Origin: CAVORB01 sp963736235
GTDB taxonomy: Bacteria; Pseudomonadota; Gammaproteobacteria; Chromatiales; Chromatiaceae
Assembly: GCA_963736235.1 (NCBI GenBank)
Contig: CAVTOR010000006.1
Span: 248,001 to 312,000 of the forward strand
Length of the DNA: 64,000 nucleotides
Direction: 5' to 3'
The notes below the pieces were generated by a model. That model did no database searches, was not told where the DNA came from, and saw nothing but the letters and a program-made list of their open reading frames with translations. A program made the translations under genes and the position numbers. The first letter of the stretch is position 1. Every line of letters begins with the position of its first letter. This document shows positions 43,823-54,666 of the stretch, piece after piece.

Positions 43823-45430
43823 ATGAGCCCCTCTCAACTCTTGCGCGCATCCAGCGGACACATCCGTTTCCGCCTGTTCCGCGACCTCGTGCTCCTGGTC
43901 CTGTTCACCGTCGGGGTTCTGGCAACCGTCAGCTGGCTGTTGATCACGGGGCTCAAGGAGACGGTGGCCGAATCGCAGATCACAAGCTTCACCGCCCTGG
44001 TGCGGGACGAGGTGAAAAACCTGCTGGTGCCCGTCGAGCGTCAGCTGCTGATCGTCAGGGACGGGCTGCGCAACGCGGGCCTGACGCCTACCGATCGACG
44101 TCCGCTGGACCAGCTTATGGTCCCGGTGATGGAACATCTGGATCAGGTCGCCGGCACCGCCTACGCTGACAGTTCTGGTTCCGAGTACTTCCTGGTCCGC
44201 GATGGCGACGGCTGGCTGACGCGAATCCGCGCCGCCGGCGATGCCGGTGGCGCTACCTGGGCCCGGTGGATCACCCCCGGAAATGACACCGCATCCCGCG
44301 AGGGCGCGCTGGACTACGATCCGCGTCTACGCCCCTGGTTTCAGGCCGCGAATCCCGCCGATCCGAACCCGATCTGGACCGGGCCCTACGTCTTCCATTC
44401 CCTGGAGGTGCCTGGAATGACGGCCGCGGTCGCGTGGGAGGACGGGGACCAGAAGCGCGTACTGGCCATGGACGTGGGTCTGGCGCGCATTGTCGAGACC
44501 GTCGAGACCATGCCGCTGGATCACGGCGGACTAGGCTTCCTGTTCAGGAGCGACGGCGGGATCTTTATCCCCGGGGGTGACGAGGAGGCGAAGGACCCAC
44601 ACCAGGGCGATCGCTTCTTCTCTGCCGAGGCGAGCCTCGGCGGTCCCCTGCACTTCGACGCGGTGGCCGCGTGGAGGTCCAGTGGGCGCACCGCCGATCG
44701 TCTGGTCCGCTTTCACAGCGGCGGCAGGGATTGGTGGGGCGGCTTCCTTCCCCTCTCGGACGCGGCCGACACGGCGTGGGTGGGGGTGGTCCTGCCCCAT
44801 TCGGAAACCTTCGGCATCATCCAGAACCGCTGGCACATCCTGGCCTCCGCGGCGCTTGCGATCATCGCCGCCGGCGTCGGCCTGGTCCTGTTGCTCATGG
44901 GCAAGTACAGCCGTCAGCTGCGCGACCTGCCCAAGCTCTCCATCGACCGGCGCGACGCCGGGCGGGATCTCTACGACCTGATCGGCAGCGGGGAGGACGC
45001 CCACCTCGAGTTCAAGTCCACGATGCGCACCAATCTGCACACCGGCAGACCAGGCAAGGAGATCGAGATCGCCTGGCTGAAAGGGGTATCCGCATTCCTC
45101 AATACCGAGGGCGGTATCCTGCTCATGGGAGTGGCGGACGACGGAACCATCCTGGGCATGGAGCCGGACGCCTTCGAAAACGAGGACAGGTGCCGGCTGC
45201 ACTTCAAGAATCTGCTCAACCAGCACCTGGGAGCGGAGTATGCGCGCTTCGTGCGCTTCGAGCTTTACCCGTTGGAAGGCAAGACCGTCGGCGCCGTCGA
45301 GTGCGAACGCGCGCGTTCGCCCGCCTTTCTGCGCCACAACAACAATGAGTCCTTCCTCATCCGCAGTGGGCCATCCAATATCGAGCTGAGCTTGAGCAAG
45401 GCCCTCAAGTACATCCGCAGCCGCTTCTGA
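43823..45430 (+). CDS. Membrane Cache-like sensor fused to Schlafen/AlbA_2 domain
   Basis: 535 residues. Layout: short cytosolic lead; membrane helix LVLLVLFTVGVLATVSWLL (about 22-42); periplasmic region to about 340 resembling a dCache sensor (DYDPRLRPWFQAANPADPNP is the WYxxA-type ligand-domain motif; later LAMDVGLARIVETVE); second helix ILASAALAIIAAGVGLVLLL (about 345-364). A cytosolic AlbA_2/Schlafen-type domain follows (about 390-535), with EDAHLEFKSTM, KGVSAFLNTEGGILLMGVAD and SFLIRSGPSNIELS. AlbA_2 domains are associated with nucleic-acid binding or cleavage in Schlafen proteins and with some transcription regulators. No kinase, GGDEF or HAMP domain is present. The start is supported only by a near-leaderless promoter. 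Function unknown. Confidence 0.85.
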   Translation: MSPSQLLRASSGHIRFRLFRDLVLLVLFTVGVLATVSWLLITGLKETVAESQITSFTALVRDEVKNLLVPVERQLLIVRDGLRNAGLTPTDRRPLDQLMVPVMEHLDQVAGTAYADSSGSEYFLVRDGDGWLTRIRAAGDAGGATWARWITPGNDTASREGALDYDPRLRPWFQAANPADPNPIWTGPYVFHSLEVPGMTAAVAWEDGDQKRVLAMDVGLARIVETVETMPLDHGGLGFLFRSDGGIFIPGGDEEAKDPHQGDRFFSAEASLGGPLHFDAVAAWRSSGRTADRLVRFHSGGRDWWGGFLPLSDAADTAWVGVVLPHSETFGIIQNRWHILASAALAIIAAGVGLVLLLMGKYSRQLRDLPKLSIDRRDAGRDLYDLIGSGEDAHLEFKSTMRTNLHTGRPGKEIEIAWLKGVSAFLNTEGGILLMGVADDGTILGMEPDAFENEDRCRLHFKNLLNQHLGAEYARFVRFELYPLEGKTVGAVECERARSPAFLRHNNNESFLIRSGPSNIELSLSKALKYIRSRF

Positions 45431-45451
45431 GACCGCGATCCTTGCTGGCGC

Positions 45452-46666
45452 TCAATCCGCCGCCCGGATCGCGGCGATGCGCGCGTCGCGAATGCGCTGC
45501 GGGATCCTCGCCGGGTCTTCCTCGCCGCTGGCGATGGCGCCGGCATCGACCTCCCGAACGGCGGCGAGCAGCCGGCGCAGGCGCTGGCCCTGCGGGTAGT
45601 GGCGATCCTCGTAACCCGCGCGGCCGCGAAAGTCCGCCTCGCAGGAGGTGATCATCCGCTCGAAGCGCTCCGGTCGGCGTATCGCATCCGCCCCCTCGAG
45701 CATCTCCAGAATCGTCCCCGGCCTGAGCTCGTCCACCTTGTGCGCCAGACCGTGATAGCGAGCCACGACCCGCGCCAGCTCGCAGAAACGGCGCGGCGCC
45801 TTGAGGCGAGCACAGACATCCTCGATCAGCTCGACGCTGCGCTGCTCGTGCCCCTTGTGACTCGGCAGGATCTCGGTCGGGGTCGTGCCTTTTCCCAAAT
45901 CGTGGGTCAGCGCAGCGAAACGCACCGCCGGGTCCGCCGAGAGACGAGCGGCCATGTCGACCACCATCATGGTGTGAACGCCCGTATCGATCTCGGGATG
46001 CCATTTTGCGGGCTGGGGTATGCCGTACAGGCGCGCCACCTCGGGCAACAGCCGTTCCAGCGCGCCACATGCCCGCAAGACGTCGAAAAAGCGAGAGGGC
46101 CTGGCTTCCCCGAGGGCCTTTGCCAGCTCCTGCCACACGCGCTCCGGAACCAGGGCGTCGACCTCGCCGGCGTCCGTCATGCCGCGCATCAGCTCCATCG
46201 TTTCCTCGGCCACGGTGAAACCGAGATCGGCGTAGCGGGCCGCGAAGCGGGCGGCCCGCAGGATGCGCACGGGATCCTCGGCGAAGGAGGCGGAGATATG
46301 CCGCAGCACCCGATTCTCCAAATCCGGGAGCCCGCCGTAGTAGTCGATCAGCTTGCCGTCCTCGTCCTCCGCCAGGGCGTTGATGGTAAGGTCACGCCGG
46401 CGCAGATCCTGCTCCAGTGTGACGGCGGGATCGGCGTGGACCACGAAGCCATGATAGCCGGGGGCAGTCTTGCGCTCGGTGCGCGCCAGTGCGTACTCCT
46501 CCTTCGTTTCGGGATGCAGGAAAACCGGGAAGTCCTTGCCCACCTGCTGATAGCCCATGGAAAGCAGGTCCTGCGGTGTCGCACCGACGACGACATAGTC
46601 ACGCTCCGCCACCGCGCGCCCGAGCAGACGGTCCCTGACCGCACCGCCGACGAGATAGGCCTTCAT
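45452..46666 (-). CDS. cca: CCA tRNA nucleotidyltransferase (multifunctional, with HD domain)
   Basis: 404 residues from ATG 46666 (MKAYLVGGAVRDRLLG). It adds or repairs the 3' CCA of tRNAs. Class II polymerase-beta signatures: GGAVRDRLLG, the acidic ERDYVVVGA, RRRDLTINALAEDEDG, and RILRAARFAARYADLG. A C-terminal HD phosphohydrolase domain (HTMMVVDMAARL...ALTHDLGKG) matches the E. coli type, which also has phosphatase and 2',3'-cyclic phosphodiesterase activity. Start and the upstream DUF4126 stop overlap by 1 bp. Confidence 0.95.
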   Translation of the reverse strand: MKAYLVGGAVRDRLLGRAVAERDYVVVGATPQDLLSMGYQQVGKDFPVFLHPETKEEYALARTERKTAPGYHGFVVHADPAVTLEQDLRRRDLTINALAEDEDGKLIDYYGGLPDLENRVLRHISASFAEDPVRILRAARFAARYADLGFTVAEETMELMRGMTDAGEVDALVPERVWQELAKALGEARPSRFFDVLRACGALERLLPEVARLYGIPQPAKWHPEIDTGVHTMMVVDMAARLSADPAVRFAALTHDLGKGTTPTEILPSHKGHEQRSVELIEDVCARLKAPRRFCELARVVARYHGLAHKVDELRPGTILEMLEGADAIRRPERFERMITSCEADFRGRAGYEDRHYPQGQRLRRLLAAVREVDAGAIASGEEDPARIPQRIRDARIAAIRAAD

Positions 46667-47322
46667 CAGGGAGAGTCCCGGCGCGGTCCGCCGCCCTCCT
46701 CCTCGGTCTCCTTCTCGTTCGATCCGCCACCGCCGAAGAATCGGGCGATGGCACCGAATACCCGCTTGATACCGCGCCACAGCCAGGGCAGCAGCCAGAT
46801 CAGGAGCAACAGGAAGCCCGCGAGAATCACCAGGAAGACGACCGGGTGACTGACGGCGGCAAGGAGCCCGCCCACCACCGCGAAGTCCTCGACGATGGAG
46901 GCCGTCCAGTTGGTAAAGGGTTCAGGTGAGGTGTTGATCAGGACCCGCGCGCCGGACTTGGCGGCGTGCGAGGCAGCGGCCATGCCACCGCCCATCAGCG
47001 CCGCCGCAAGCTCTGCGCCGGTGCCCACGTCGCCGACCGCTCCCGCAGCGAGCATGGCACCCGCGGGAATGCGGATAAAGGTGTGCAGCGTGTCCCAAGC
47101 GGTGTCCACGCCCGGCACCTTGTCGGCGAAGAACTCGACCACGTACATGACGCCCGCCGCGAGCATCACCAGCGGATCGGAGAGGACCTCGAGCCCGGCC
47201 GGCAGATCCATGCGGCCGGTCGCACCGAGGAATCCGAGGACCAGGACGGCGGCGTAGAGATTGATGCCGCTCGCCCAGCCGGCGCCGAGCGTAAGCGCAA
47301 GCGTCTGTGTCAGGTCTTCCAC
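46666..47322 (-). CDS. DUF4126 domain membrane protein
   Basis: 218 residues with about five membrane helices. The N-terminus LALTLGAGWASGINLYAAVL and PLVMLAAGVMYVVEFFADKVPGVDTAWD (quoted in part: EFFADKVPGVDTAWD) are the typical DUF4126 blocks; also HAAKSGARVLINTSPEP. The C-terminus is hydrophobic followed by a charged Gly/Glu tail. Function not established. Co-transcribed with cca by position. Confidence 0.82.
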   Translation of the reverse strand: MEDLTQTLALTLGAGWASGINLYAAVLVLGFLGATGRMDLPAGLEVLSDPLVMLAAGVMYVVEFFADKVPGVDTAWDTLHTFIRIPAGAMLAAGAVGDVGTGAELAAALMGGGMAAASHAAKSGARVLINTSPEPFTNWTASIVEDFAVVGGLLAAVSHPVVFLVILAGFLLLLIWLLPWLWRGIKRVFGAIARFFGGGGSNEKETEEEGGGPRRDSP

Positions 47323-47509
47323 GGGTGCGGTCTCCGGTCAGATGCGTGTAACGGAATTATCCCGCAATTCGCCCCCGGGGACGAAAAAAGCGGCCGCCCT
47401 AGCGGGAGATCCGGCGCGGAGCCGCCGGTCAGACACGCCCGCGGCTTCCCCCCCACGCGCTAACTCCGCGACAATAGGCGCCAGTGGCAAAGTAACCAGG
47501 GACACAACC

Positions 47510-47998
47510 ATGCGTTTGCTCGGATACCTGTTTCTCATCGCCCTCGTCGTTTTCGGCGCCTGGCCGTACTACCACCTGTTCCGCCTCGACGATGCCCTCG
47601 GCAGGAACGACATGACTGCCTTGGCGGAGCTGGTGGACGTGGAGGCGATACGCGGCAACTATAAATCGCGGATCGAAAAAGGCCTCGGGATGGGGGCGCT
47701 GCCACGACCGAATGACCCGGCGAGCGCTCTGACCTGGCTGCAGCAGAACCTGCAGCGACTCGGGGATTCCGCACTCGAGCAGACGATCACCCTCGAATGG
47801 GCGCGGGACACCCTGAAGGAGTCCGCCGCTCAGGCCACCGACAAGCAGCCGCCATACTTCCTCGCGGGCGTCGATTTCGCGATCTTCGAGTCCTTCGACA
47901 GCTTCATCATCCGCCTCGGGGACCTCGGACTCAACGCAACCCACGTGCGCATGCGTCTCGAGGGCACCCGCTGGCGGGTGACGGACATCATCCGCTGA
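47510..47998 (+). CDS. DUF2939-family protein
   Basis: 162 residues from ATG 47510. A signal-anchor (LLGYLFLIALVVFGAWPYY) is followed by a compact soluble domain whose opening HLFRLDDALGRNDMTALAEL and VDVEAIRGNYKSRIEKGL match DUF2939 proteins. Length is normal for the family. It is divergent from DUF4126/cca. Function unknown; envelope location likely. Confidence 0.72.
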   Translation: MRLLGYLFLIALVVFGAWPYYHLFRLDDALGRNDMTALAELVDVEAIRGNYKSRIEKGLGMGALPRPNDPASALTWLQQNLQRLGDSALEQTITLEWARDTLKESAAQATDKQPPYFLAGVDFAIFESFDSFIIRLGDLGLNATHVRMRLEGTRWRVTDIIR

Positions 47999-48040
47999 GC
48001 GGATGAGTGACCCGCCCTTCCCTTGCGTACGCGCCCAACT

Positions 48041-48772
48041 TCAAGCGGCGATGGACAGGGTCTCCACCGTGCCGCGGTTCTTCTCGCGGAGCAGGATTTT
48101 GAAGGTATCGAGGGGATAGCCCATCTCGCTGATCAGGCGCTTGATGATCCCGAGCAGGACCCCCGGGTCCACGTCCGCCTCGGCGAAAATGGCCTCCGCG
48201 ATGGGCAGGGGGTCGTCCAAGCGATCGGGAACCCGTGCGAAGAGCGGCTTGCCCCGGTAGCGGAAATCGCCCGGCTCGTCGGCCAGGCGCGAGATCCTCT
48301 CCGGATCGCGGCCGTAGAGTTCTTGCAGCAGGGCCTCGTAGAACAAGGGCCAGGCCGAGGCGCTGGTAAAGGTCTGACCGCCGAGCATGAAACCGAAGGG
48401 GGCCTTCTTGTCGAGATCTCCCGCCAGCGCGGACGCCTGAATCCCGGGTTGCGCTCCGGCTTCGGGTGGGATCGGGTGCTCCTCCGGCATTTCGGCCAAG
48501 GGCGCCTCGGGCGGGGCCTCGACCCCGGTGCCCGGCCCGGAGTTGGGATACTCCGCCAGCAGGGCAAGCATCTCGGTCATGGCCAACTCGAGCGCGGTCC
48601 GGCGCTCGTTGTAGCGCTGCTTGAACCGCACGCCCGCCTCCAGCGAGGCGGCATCCTCATGGTCGATGTCCTGCCAGATGGCCCTGGACAGGCCCTCCAG
48701 CTGGGCAGGCATCTGCGCCATCCGTTCCTTGACGGTCTCCAAGATGTCCCCGATGCCCACTTGTTCGCCCAT
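48041..48772 (-). CDS. Hypothetical protein
   Basis: 243 residues, not recognised. No signal peptide or membrane segment. The N-terminal ~75 residues are helical (ILETVKERMAQMPAQLEGL; FKQRYNERRTALELAMTEML). A Pro/Glu-rich linker follows (about 78-112), then a second folded part with FGFMLGGQTFTSASAWPLFY and YRGKPLFARVPDRLDDPLPI. Codon use fits the neighbours and the ATG at 48772 lies in a 168-bp gap after the zinc-ribbon gene. No functional statement is possible beyond a probable cytosolic two-part protein. Confidence 0.6.
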   Translation of the reverse strand: MGEQVGIGDILETVKERMAQMPAQLEGLSRAIWQDIDHEDAASLEAGVRFKQRYNERRTALELAMTEMLALLAEYPNSGPGTGVEAPPEAPLAEMPEEHPIPPEAGAQPGIQASALAGDLDKKAPFGFMLGGQTFTSASAWPLFYEALLQELYGRDPERISRLADEPGDFRYRGKPLFARVPDRLDDPLPIAEAIFAEADVDPGVLLGIIKRLISEMGYPLDTFKILLREKNRGTVETLSIAA

Positions 48773-48940
48773 TGCAGATACCTCTTCGCTCGGCGTCTCG
48801 ATCCGCTCCCTCCACCCCTACCCCTCGTCTCCATGAAGGATCGCGCGGTCCTGCTTCATTATGTGAGCCGCCCACGCGCCGAACCAATAAGTAGCGCCTA
48901 TACAGGAATTAATTCGCTCTCGCCTCCTGCTTGCGCGATG

Positions 48941-49306
48941 TTAGTCACGGACCAGCTTTGCGTGGTCCAGTAACAACAGCCGGCAGCTCGCGCAGCGCCA
49001 GGCCATGTTCACCGCGGGCCGCAGGGACATGCTGATGGTGTTGTCGAGGGTGGCACCGATGTGGGAGAAGGTTCCGGGCTTCGCCCGCGAACGCGAGGAC
49101 CAGATGGCCCCCTTGCCCAGCAGTGCCCAGCCCTGCTCCATGGGCGTTCGGCACGCGGGACAGCGATAGTCGCGGCCGGCCCACAACCAACCATCGTCCG
49201 CCACGCTCCGGTTCTTGCGCTGGAGATGCCGCACCAGCCACAAAAATGCCAGCAGCCCCCCGATCGCCGTCGCGGCGCCGGCGAAGAGAAGAATGTCGAA
49301 CGTCAT
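48941..49306 (-). CDS. Membrane-anchored zinc-ribbon protein (DUF6487-like)
   Basis: 121 residues from ATG 49306. One N-terminal membrane helix (ILLFAGAATAIGGLLAFLWL) is followed by a probable zinc ribbon with paired CxxC sites: YRCPACRTPMEQGWALLGKG and WRCASCRLLLLDHA. The framing of a 'CPxC-xxME-G' start and a terminal CxxC resembles DUF6487 proteins as I recall them. Function unknown. It is divergent from the ClpC-like gene. Confidence 0.6.
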   Translation of the reverse strand: MTFDILLFAGAATAIGGLLAFLWLVRHLQRKNRSVADDGWLWAGRDYRCPACRTPMEQGWALLGKGAIWSSRSRAKPGTFSHIGATLDNTISMSLRPAVNMAWRCASCRLLLLDHAKLVRD

Positions 49307-49422
49307 GGCGTTGTTCCTTGCATCGAGAACGGAGAACCTACATGAGGTAATCATGTTTGCGCCCTGAGATCGATGATTGCTTGAATGAACTCACATCAAA
49401 TCTGGCAAGGCGATAACGGGAC

Positions 49423-51861
49423 ATGATCCAGAACTTCACCCAGCTCAGCACCAAGAAGGTGTTGCAGACCCTGGAGATGGCGGTCGCCGAGCTTGCCGGC
49501 ATGCGCCAGAACCAGCTCACGCCGGATTTCATCCTGCTCGCCCTACTCTCGCAGCCCGACGCCGAGCCGATGCGGATCCTGGAGAACCTGCTCTCTCATC
49601 CCGACGAGGCGGCGGAGCGCATCAAGGCACACATCCGCCAGCACTACCAGCACGCTACGCCGGTCCAGGCGACCCAGGTCGTCGCGACCCAGGAGGTCGC
49701 CGAGGTCTTCCGGATCGCTTACGAGGAGGCCAAACAGCTCGGCGACAGCTACATCTCCACCGGCACCCTCTTCATCGCCCTCTTCGACCCCAAGACCGGC
49801 CACACGGCTGAGCTCCTGCGCGACGCGGGCATCAACCGGGAGCAGGCGCGCAAGGCCCTGTACGAGCTGCGCGGGGGTCGGACCGTCGCCAGCGAGGATG
49901 CGGAAACCGAGCCCGACGTGCTCGAGCGCTACACCCGCGACCTGACGGAGATGGCCCGGCGTGGGGAGCTGGACCCGGTGATCGGACGCGAGGAGGAGAT
50001 CGCCCAAGTCATCCAGACCCTGTCCCGGCGCAAGAAGAACAACCCCGCCCTGATCGGCGAGGCGGGCGTCGGTAAGACCGTAATCGTCGAAGGGCTGGCG
50101 CAGCGCATCGCCGACGCCGACGTGCCCGACACCCTGCTTAACAAGCGACTGCTCTCGCTGGACATGGGCGAGATCGTGGCCGGGGCCAAGATGCGCGGCG
50201 AGTTCGAGGAGCGGTTGAAATCGGTGCGCGATGAGGTGATCAAGGCCAAGGGCCGCGTCATCCTCTTCATAGACGAGCTGCACACGGTGGTGGGCGCCGG
50301 AGCCGGTGCCGGCGGCATGGACGCACCGAGCCTGCTTAAGACGGCGTTGGCCCAGGGCACGTTGCAGGTCATCGGCGCCGACACCCTGGACGAGTACCAC
50401 CGCTTCGTGGAGTCAGACAAGGCCCTGGAGCGTCGATTCCACCCCATCCTGGTGCGCGAGCCCTCGGTCGAGGACACCATCAGGATCCTCATAGGCGTCG
50501 CCCCGCGTTATGAGCGCCACCACCAGATCCAGTACGCCCGAGGCGCCCTGGAGGCGGCCGCGCAGCTCTCGGAGCGTTACATCAGCGATCGCCGGCTGCC
50601 GGACAAGGCCGTGGACCTCGTCGACGAGGCCGGCTCTCACAAGCACCTGCGACTGATCTCCATCCCGCGCGAGGTCAAGGAGCTCGAGCGCGAGCGCCAG
50701 CGCCTGTTTCGCGAGAAGACGGCGGCCTTCAACGGGCAGGCCTTCGAGCAGGCCGCCCGCCTACAGATGGAGATCCTGAAGCTGGAGGAGCGTCTGGGCG
50801 CGGCACGCGCGCACTGGGAGTCCGCCCGCGGCAAGGAGGATAAGCTCGTGCACCCCGAGGACATCGCCCAGGTCGTCTCGCACTGGACCGGCATCCCGGT
50901 CGCCCGCATGGTCGAGACCGAGGCGGATAAGCTCGCCCGCATGGAGGAGAATCTACACAAGCGTATCGTCGGCCAGGAGGATGCGGTGGGCGCCGTCTCG
51001 GACGCCATTCGACGCAACCGGGCCGGCATCACCTCCGCACGGCGGCCCATCGGCTCCTTCCTCTTCCTCGGCCCCACCGGCGTGGGCAAGACCGAGCTCG
51101 CCCGGGCCCTGGCGGCCTTCCTGCTCGACGACGAGTCGCGCATCATCCGCCTGGACATGTCGGAATACATGGAGCGCCACGAGGTGTCGAAGATGATCGG
51201 CGCACCCCCCGGTTACATCGGCTACGGCGAGGGCGGCCAACTCACCGAGCGGGTGCGGCGCAATCCCTACACGGTGGTATTGCTCGACGAGATGGAGAAG
51301 GCCCACCCGGACGTCTTCAACATGCTGTTGCAGATCCTGGAGGACGGCCGCCTCACCGATGCCCAGGGCCGGACGGTCTCCTTTCGCAACACCATCCTGG
51401 TCGGCACCTCCAACCTGGGCACGGAGGCCCTGTCTCCGGAGAAGCGGCCGATCGGATTCGTTCAGTCGGCAATGCCCAGCTACGCGGAGGCGAGGGACCT
51501 CGTCCTGCACGAGGTCAAGAAGTTCTTCAAGCCAGAGTTTCTCAACCGGCTCGACGACGTCATTGTCTTCCACTACCTCGAGCCCGCGCACGTTCGCGCG
51601 ATCGCTGTGATGTTCGTCGATGAGCTGGTGCGGCGCCTCGCACGCCGTGAGATCGAGGTGACGATCGATGACGCGGTGCTCGACAAGCTGGCTGTGGACG
51701 GTTTCGATCCGGTCTACGGGGCACGCCCCTTGCGGCGAGAGGTCGAGCGCCAGCTGGAGAATCCGTTGGCGATGAAGATCGTCGCCGGCGCGTGCCCGGA
51801 GGGCAGCCGGGTCCTGGTGCGGGTCGCGGACGGGGAAATCGCGTTCGAAGTCATGAAGTAA
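49423..51861 (+). CDS. ClpC-like Hsp100 AAA+ ATPase
   Basis: 812 residues. Double Clp N-domain (about 1-150); AAA1 with Walker A GEAGVGKT (from 212) and Walker B VILFIDELHT; a short middle region with a UVR-like helix AAFNGQAFEQAARLQMEILK (about 433-455) instead of the long ClpB M-domain; AAA2 with Walker A GPTGVGKT (from 549) and VVLLDEMEKAHPDVF; an IGF tripeptide (about 676) in the loop that docks ClpP. This points to a ClpC-type unfoldase working with ClpP rather than a ClpB disaggregase. ClpC is characteristic of Gram-positives and cyanobacteria, so its presence here is notable. No clpP or adaptor gene is adjacent. Confidence 0.88.
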   Translation: MIQNFTQLSTKKVLQTLEMAVAELAGMRQNQLTPDFILLALLSQPDAEPMRILENLLSHPDEAAERIKAHIRQHYQHATPVQATQVVATQEVAEVFRIAYEEAKQLGDSYISTGTLFIALFDPKTGHTAELLRDAGINREQARKALYELRGGRTVASEDAETEPDVLERYTRDLTEMARRGELDPVIGREEEIAQVIQTLSRRKKNNPALIGEAGVGKTVIVEGLAQRIADADVPDTLLNKRLLSLDMGEIVAGAKMRGEFEERLKSVRDEVIKAKGRVILFIDELHTVVGAGAGAGGMDAPSLLKTALAQGTLQVIGADTLDEYHRFVESDKALERRFHPILVREPSVEDTIRILIGVAPRYERHHQIQYARGALEAAAQLSERYISDRRLPDKAVDLVDEAGSHKHLRLISIPREVKELERERQRLFREKTAAFNGQAFEQAARLQMEILKLEERLGAARAHWESARGKEDKLVHPEDIAQVVSHWTGIPVARMVETEADKLARMEENLHKRIVGQEDAVGAVSDAIRRNRAGITSARRPIGSFLFLGPTGVGKTELARALAAFLLDDESRIIRLDMSEYMERHEVSKMIGAPPGYIGYGEGGQLTERVRRNPYTVVLLDEMEKAHPDVFNMLLQILEDGRLTDAQGRTVSFRNTILVGTSNLGTEALSPEKRPIGFVQSAMPSYAEARDLVLHEVKKFFKPEFLNRLDDVIVFHYLEPAHVRAIAVMFVDELVRRLARREIEVTIDDAVLDKLAVDGFDPVYGARPLRREVERQLENPLAMKIVAGACPEGSRVLVRVADGEIAFEVMK

Positions 51862-52121
51862 GCATGGCTTTCCCAGGAGGTTCTCGCCCGCCCAAGCTGG
51901 AGGAGCCGTTTTCTCGGCTCTCAAGGAATCAGGGCTCAATGATCTCCCCAGAGGCGTGCCGGACGACAAACTGGCCGATGAGACGTGCGTGTGCTCCACC
52001 GAGTCGCCGGTCGCCCGTGTACCGTGACCCAGGGCCGGCCCGCGGCGTACCATGCGGATCTGTAGCGCACCGCCGGGCCATCCGTCTTTCTTGTCGAACA
52101 CCGCACAGCGAGATTCGAGTA

Positions 52122-53621
<1,500 letters not shown>

Positions 53622-53663
53622 GCGCACTGCGCGCCGTGACTAAAGAACAGAGAGGAACAGAGC

Positions 53664-54548
53664 ATGAGCAAGATCGCCTTCATCGGCCTGGGCATCATGG
53701 GACGCCCGATGGCCGAACACCTCCAGGCCGCCGGACACCAGCTGTACCTGGTCAAGCACCGCTCGCCGTTGCCCGCCGAACTGCTGGAAGGAGGGGCAGT
53801 CGCCTGCGCCTCCTGCGAGGAGGCCGCGCGCCAGGCCGAGGTCGTCATCACCATGCTGCCGGATACGCCCGATGTCGAGCAGGTGTTGTTCGGCGCGGGA
53901 GGCGTCGCCGAGGGCCTGGCCCCCGGCAAGCTCGTGATCGACATGAGCTCGATCTCGCCGATCGAGACCAAGGGCTTCGCCGAACGCGTCCGGGAGCAAG
54001 GCTGCGACTACCTCGACGCCCCGGTATCCGGCGGCGAGGTTGGCGCCAAAGGGGCGACCCTGACCATCATGGTCGGCGGGACCGAGGCGGCTTTCGCGCA
54101 GGCAAGGCCATTGTTGGAGCTGATGGGCAAGAACATCACCCTCGTCGGTGACAGCAGCGCCGGCCAGACCTGCAAGGTGGCCAATCAGATCATCGTGGGG
54201 CTGACCATCGAGGCGGTGGGCGAGGCGCTCCTGTTCGCGTCCAAGGCCGGTGTTGACCCGGGCCGGGTGCGGCAGGCACTGATGGGCGGATTCGCAGGCT
54301 CGAAAATCCTCGAGGTGCACGGGGAGCGCATGATCAAGCGGACCTTCGACCCCGGCTTTCGCATCGCCCTGCACCAGAAAGATCTCGGCCTCGCTCTGTC
54401 CGGCGCCCGCGCGCTCGGGCTCAGCCTACCCAACACGGCAACCGCGCAGGAGCTTTTCAACGCCTGCGCCGCGCACGACTGGGGCGATCTGGATCACTCT
54501 GCATTGGTGAAGGCACTTGAGGCGCTGGGAAACCACGAGGTAACTTAG
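53664..54548 (+). CDS. Beta-hydroxyacid dehydrogenase, GlxR/GarR (tartronate semialdehyde reductase) type
   Basis: 294 residues. NAD(P) site at the N-terminus AFIGLGIMGRPMAEHLQAAG; substrate motif DAPVSGGEVGAKGATLTIMVGG; catalytic Lys in GQTCKVANQIIVGL; and the PGFRIALHQKDLGLAL / DHSALVKALE blocks that resemble 2-hydroxy-3-oxopropionate reductases more than classical MmsB. Position directly after mmsA instead suggests 3-hydroxyisobutyrate dehydrogenase. Both share the fold and mechanism; sequence alone does not settle it. Possibly in one transcript with mmsA. Confidence 0.85.
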   Translation: MSKIAFIGLGIMGRPMAEHLQAAGHQLYLVKHRSPLPAELLEGGAVACASCEEAARQAEVVITMLPDTPDVEQVLFGAGGVAEGLAPGKLVIDMSSISPIETKGFAERVREQGCDYLDAPVSGGEVGAKGATLTIMVGGTEAAFAQARPLLELMGKNITLVGDSSAGQTCKVANQIIVGLTIEAVGEALLFASKAGVDPGRVRQALMGGFAGSKILEVHGERMIKRTFDPGFRIALHQKDLGLALSGARALGLSLPNTATAQELFNACAAHDWGDLDHSALVKALEALGNHEVT

Positions 54549-54666
54549 CGCTGGATCGGTGGGGCATCTTGGCCTTCCCCTGCGCGGGCGGCCAGGGCGG
54601 CGCTGGATTGGCGTTCGCCCAGCGCTGCCGAGTGACCCAGGTCCCGGTGCTGACTATGGATCAATC

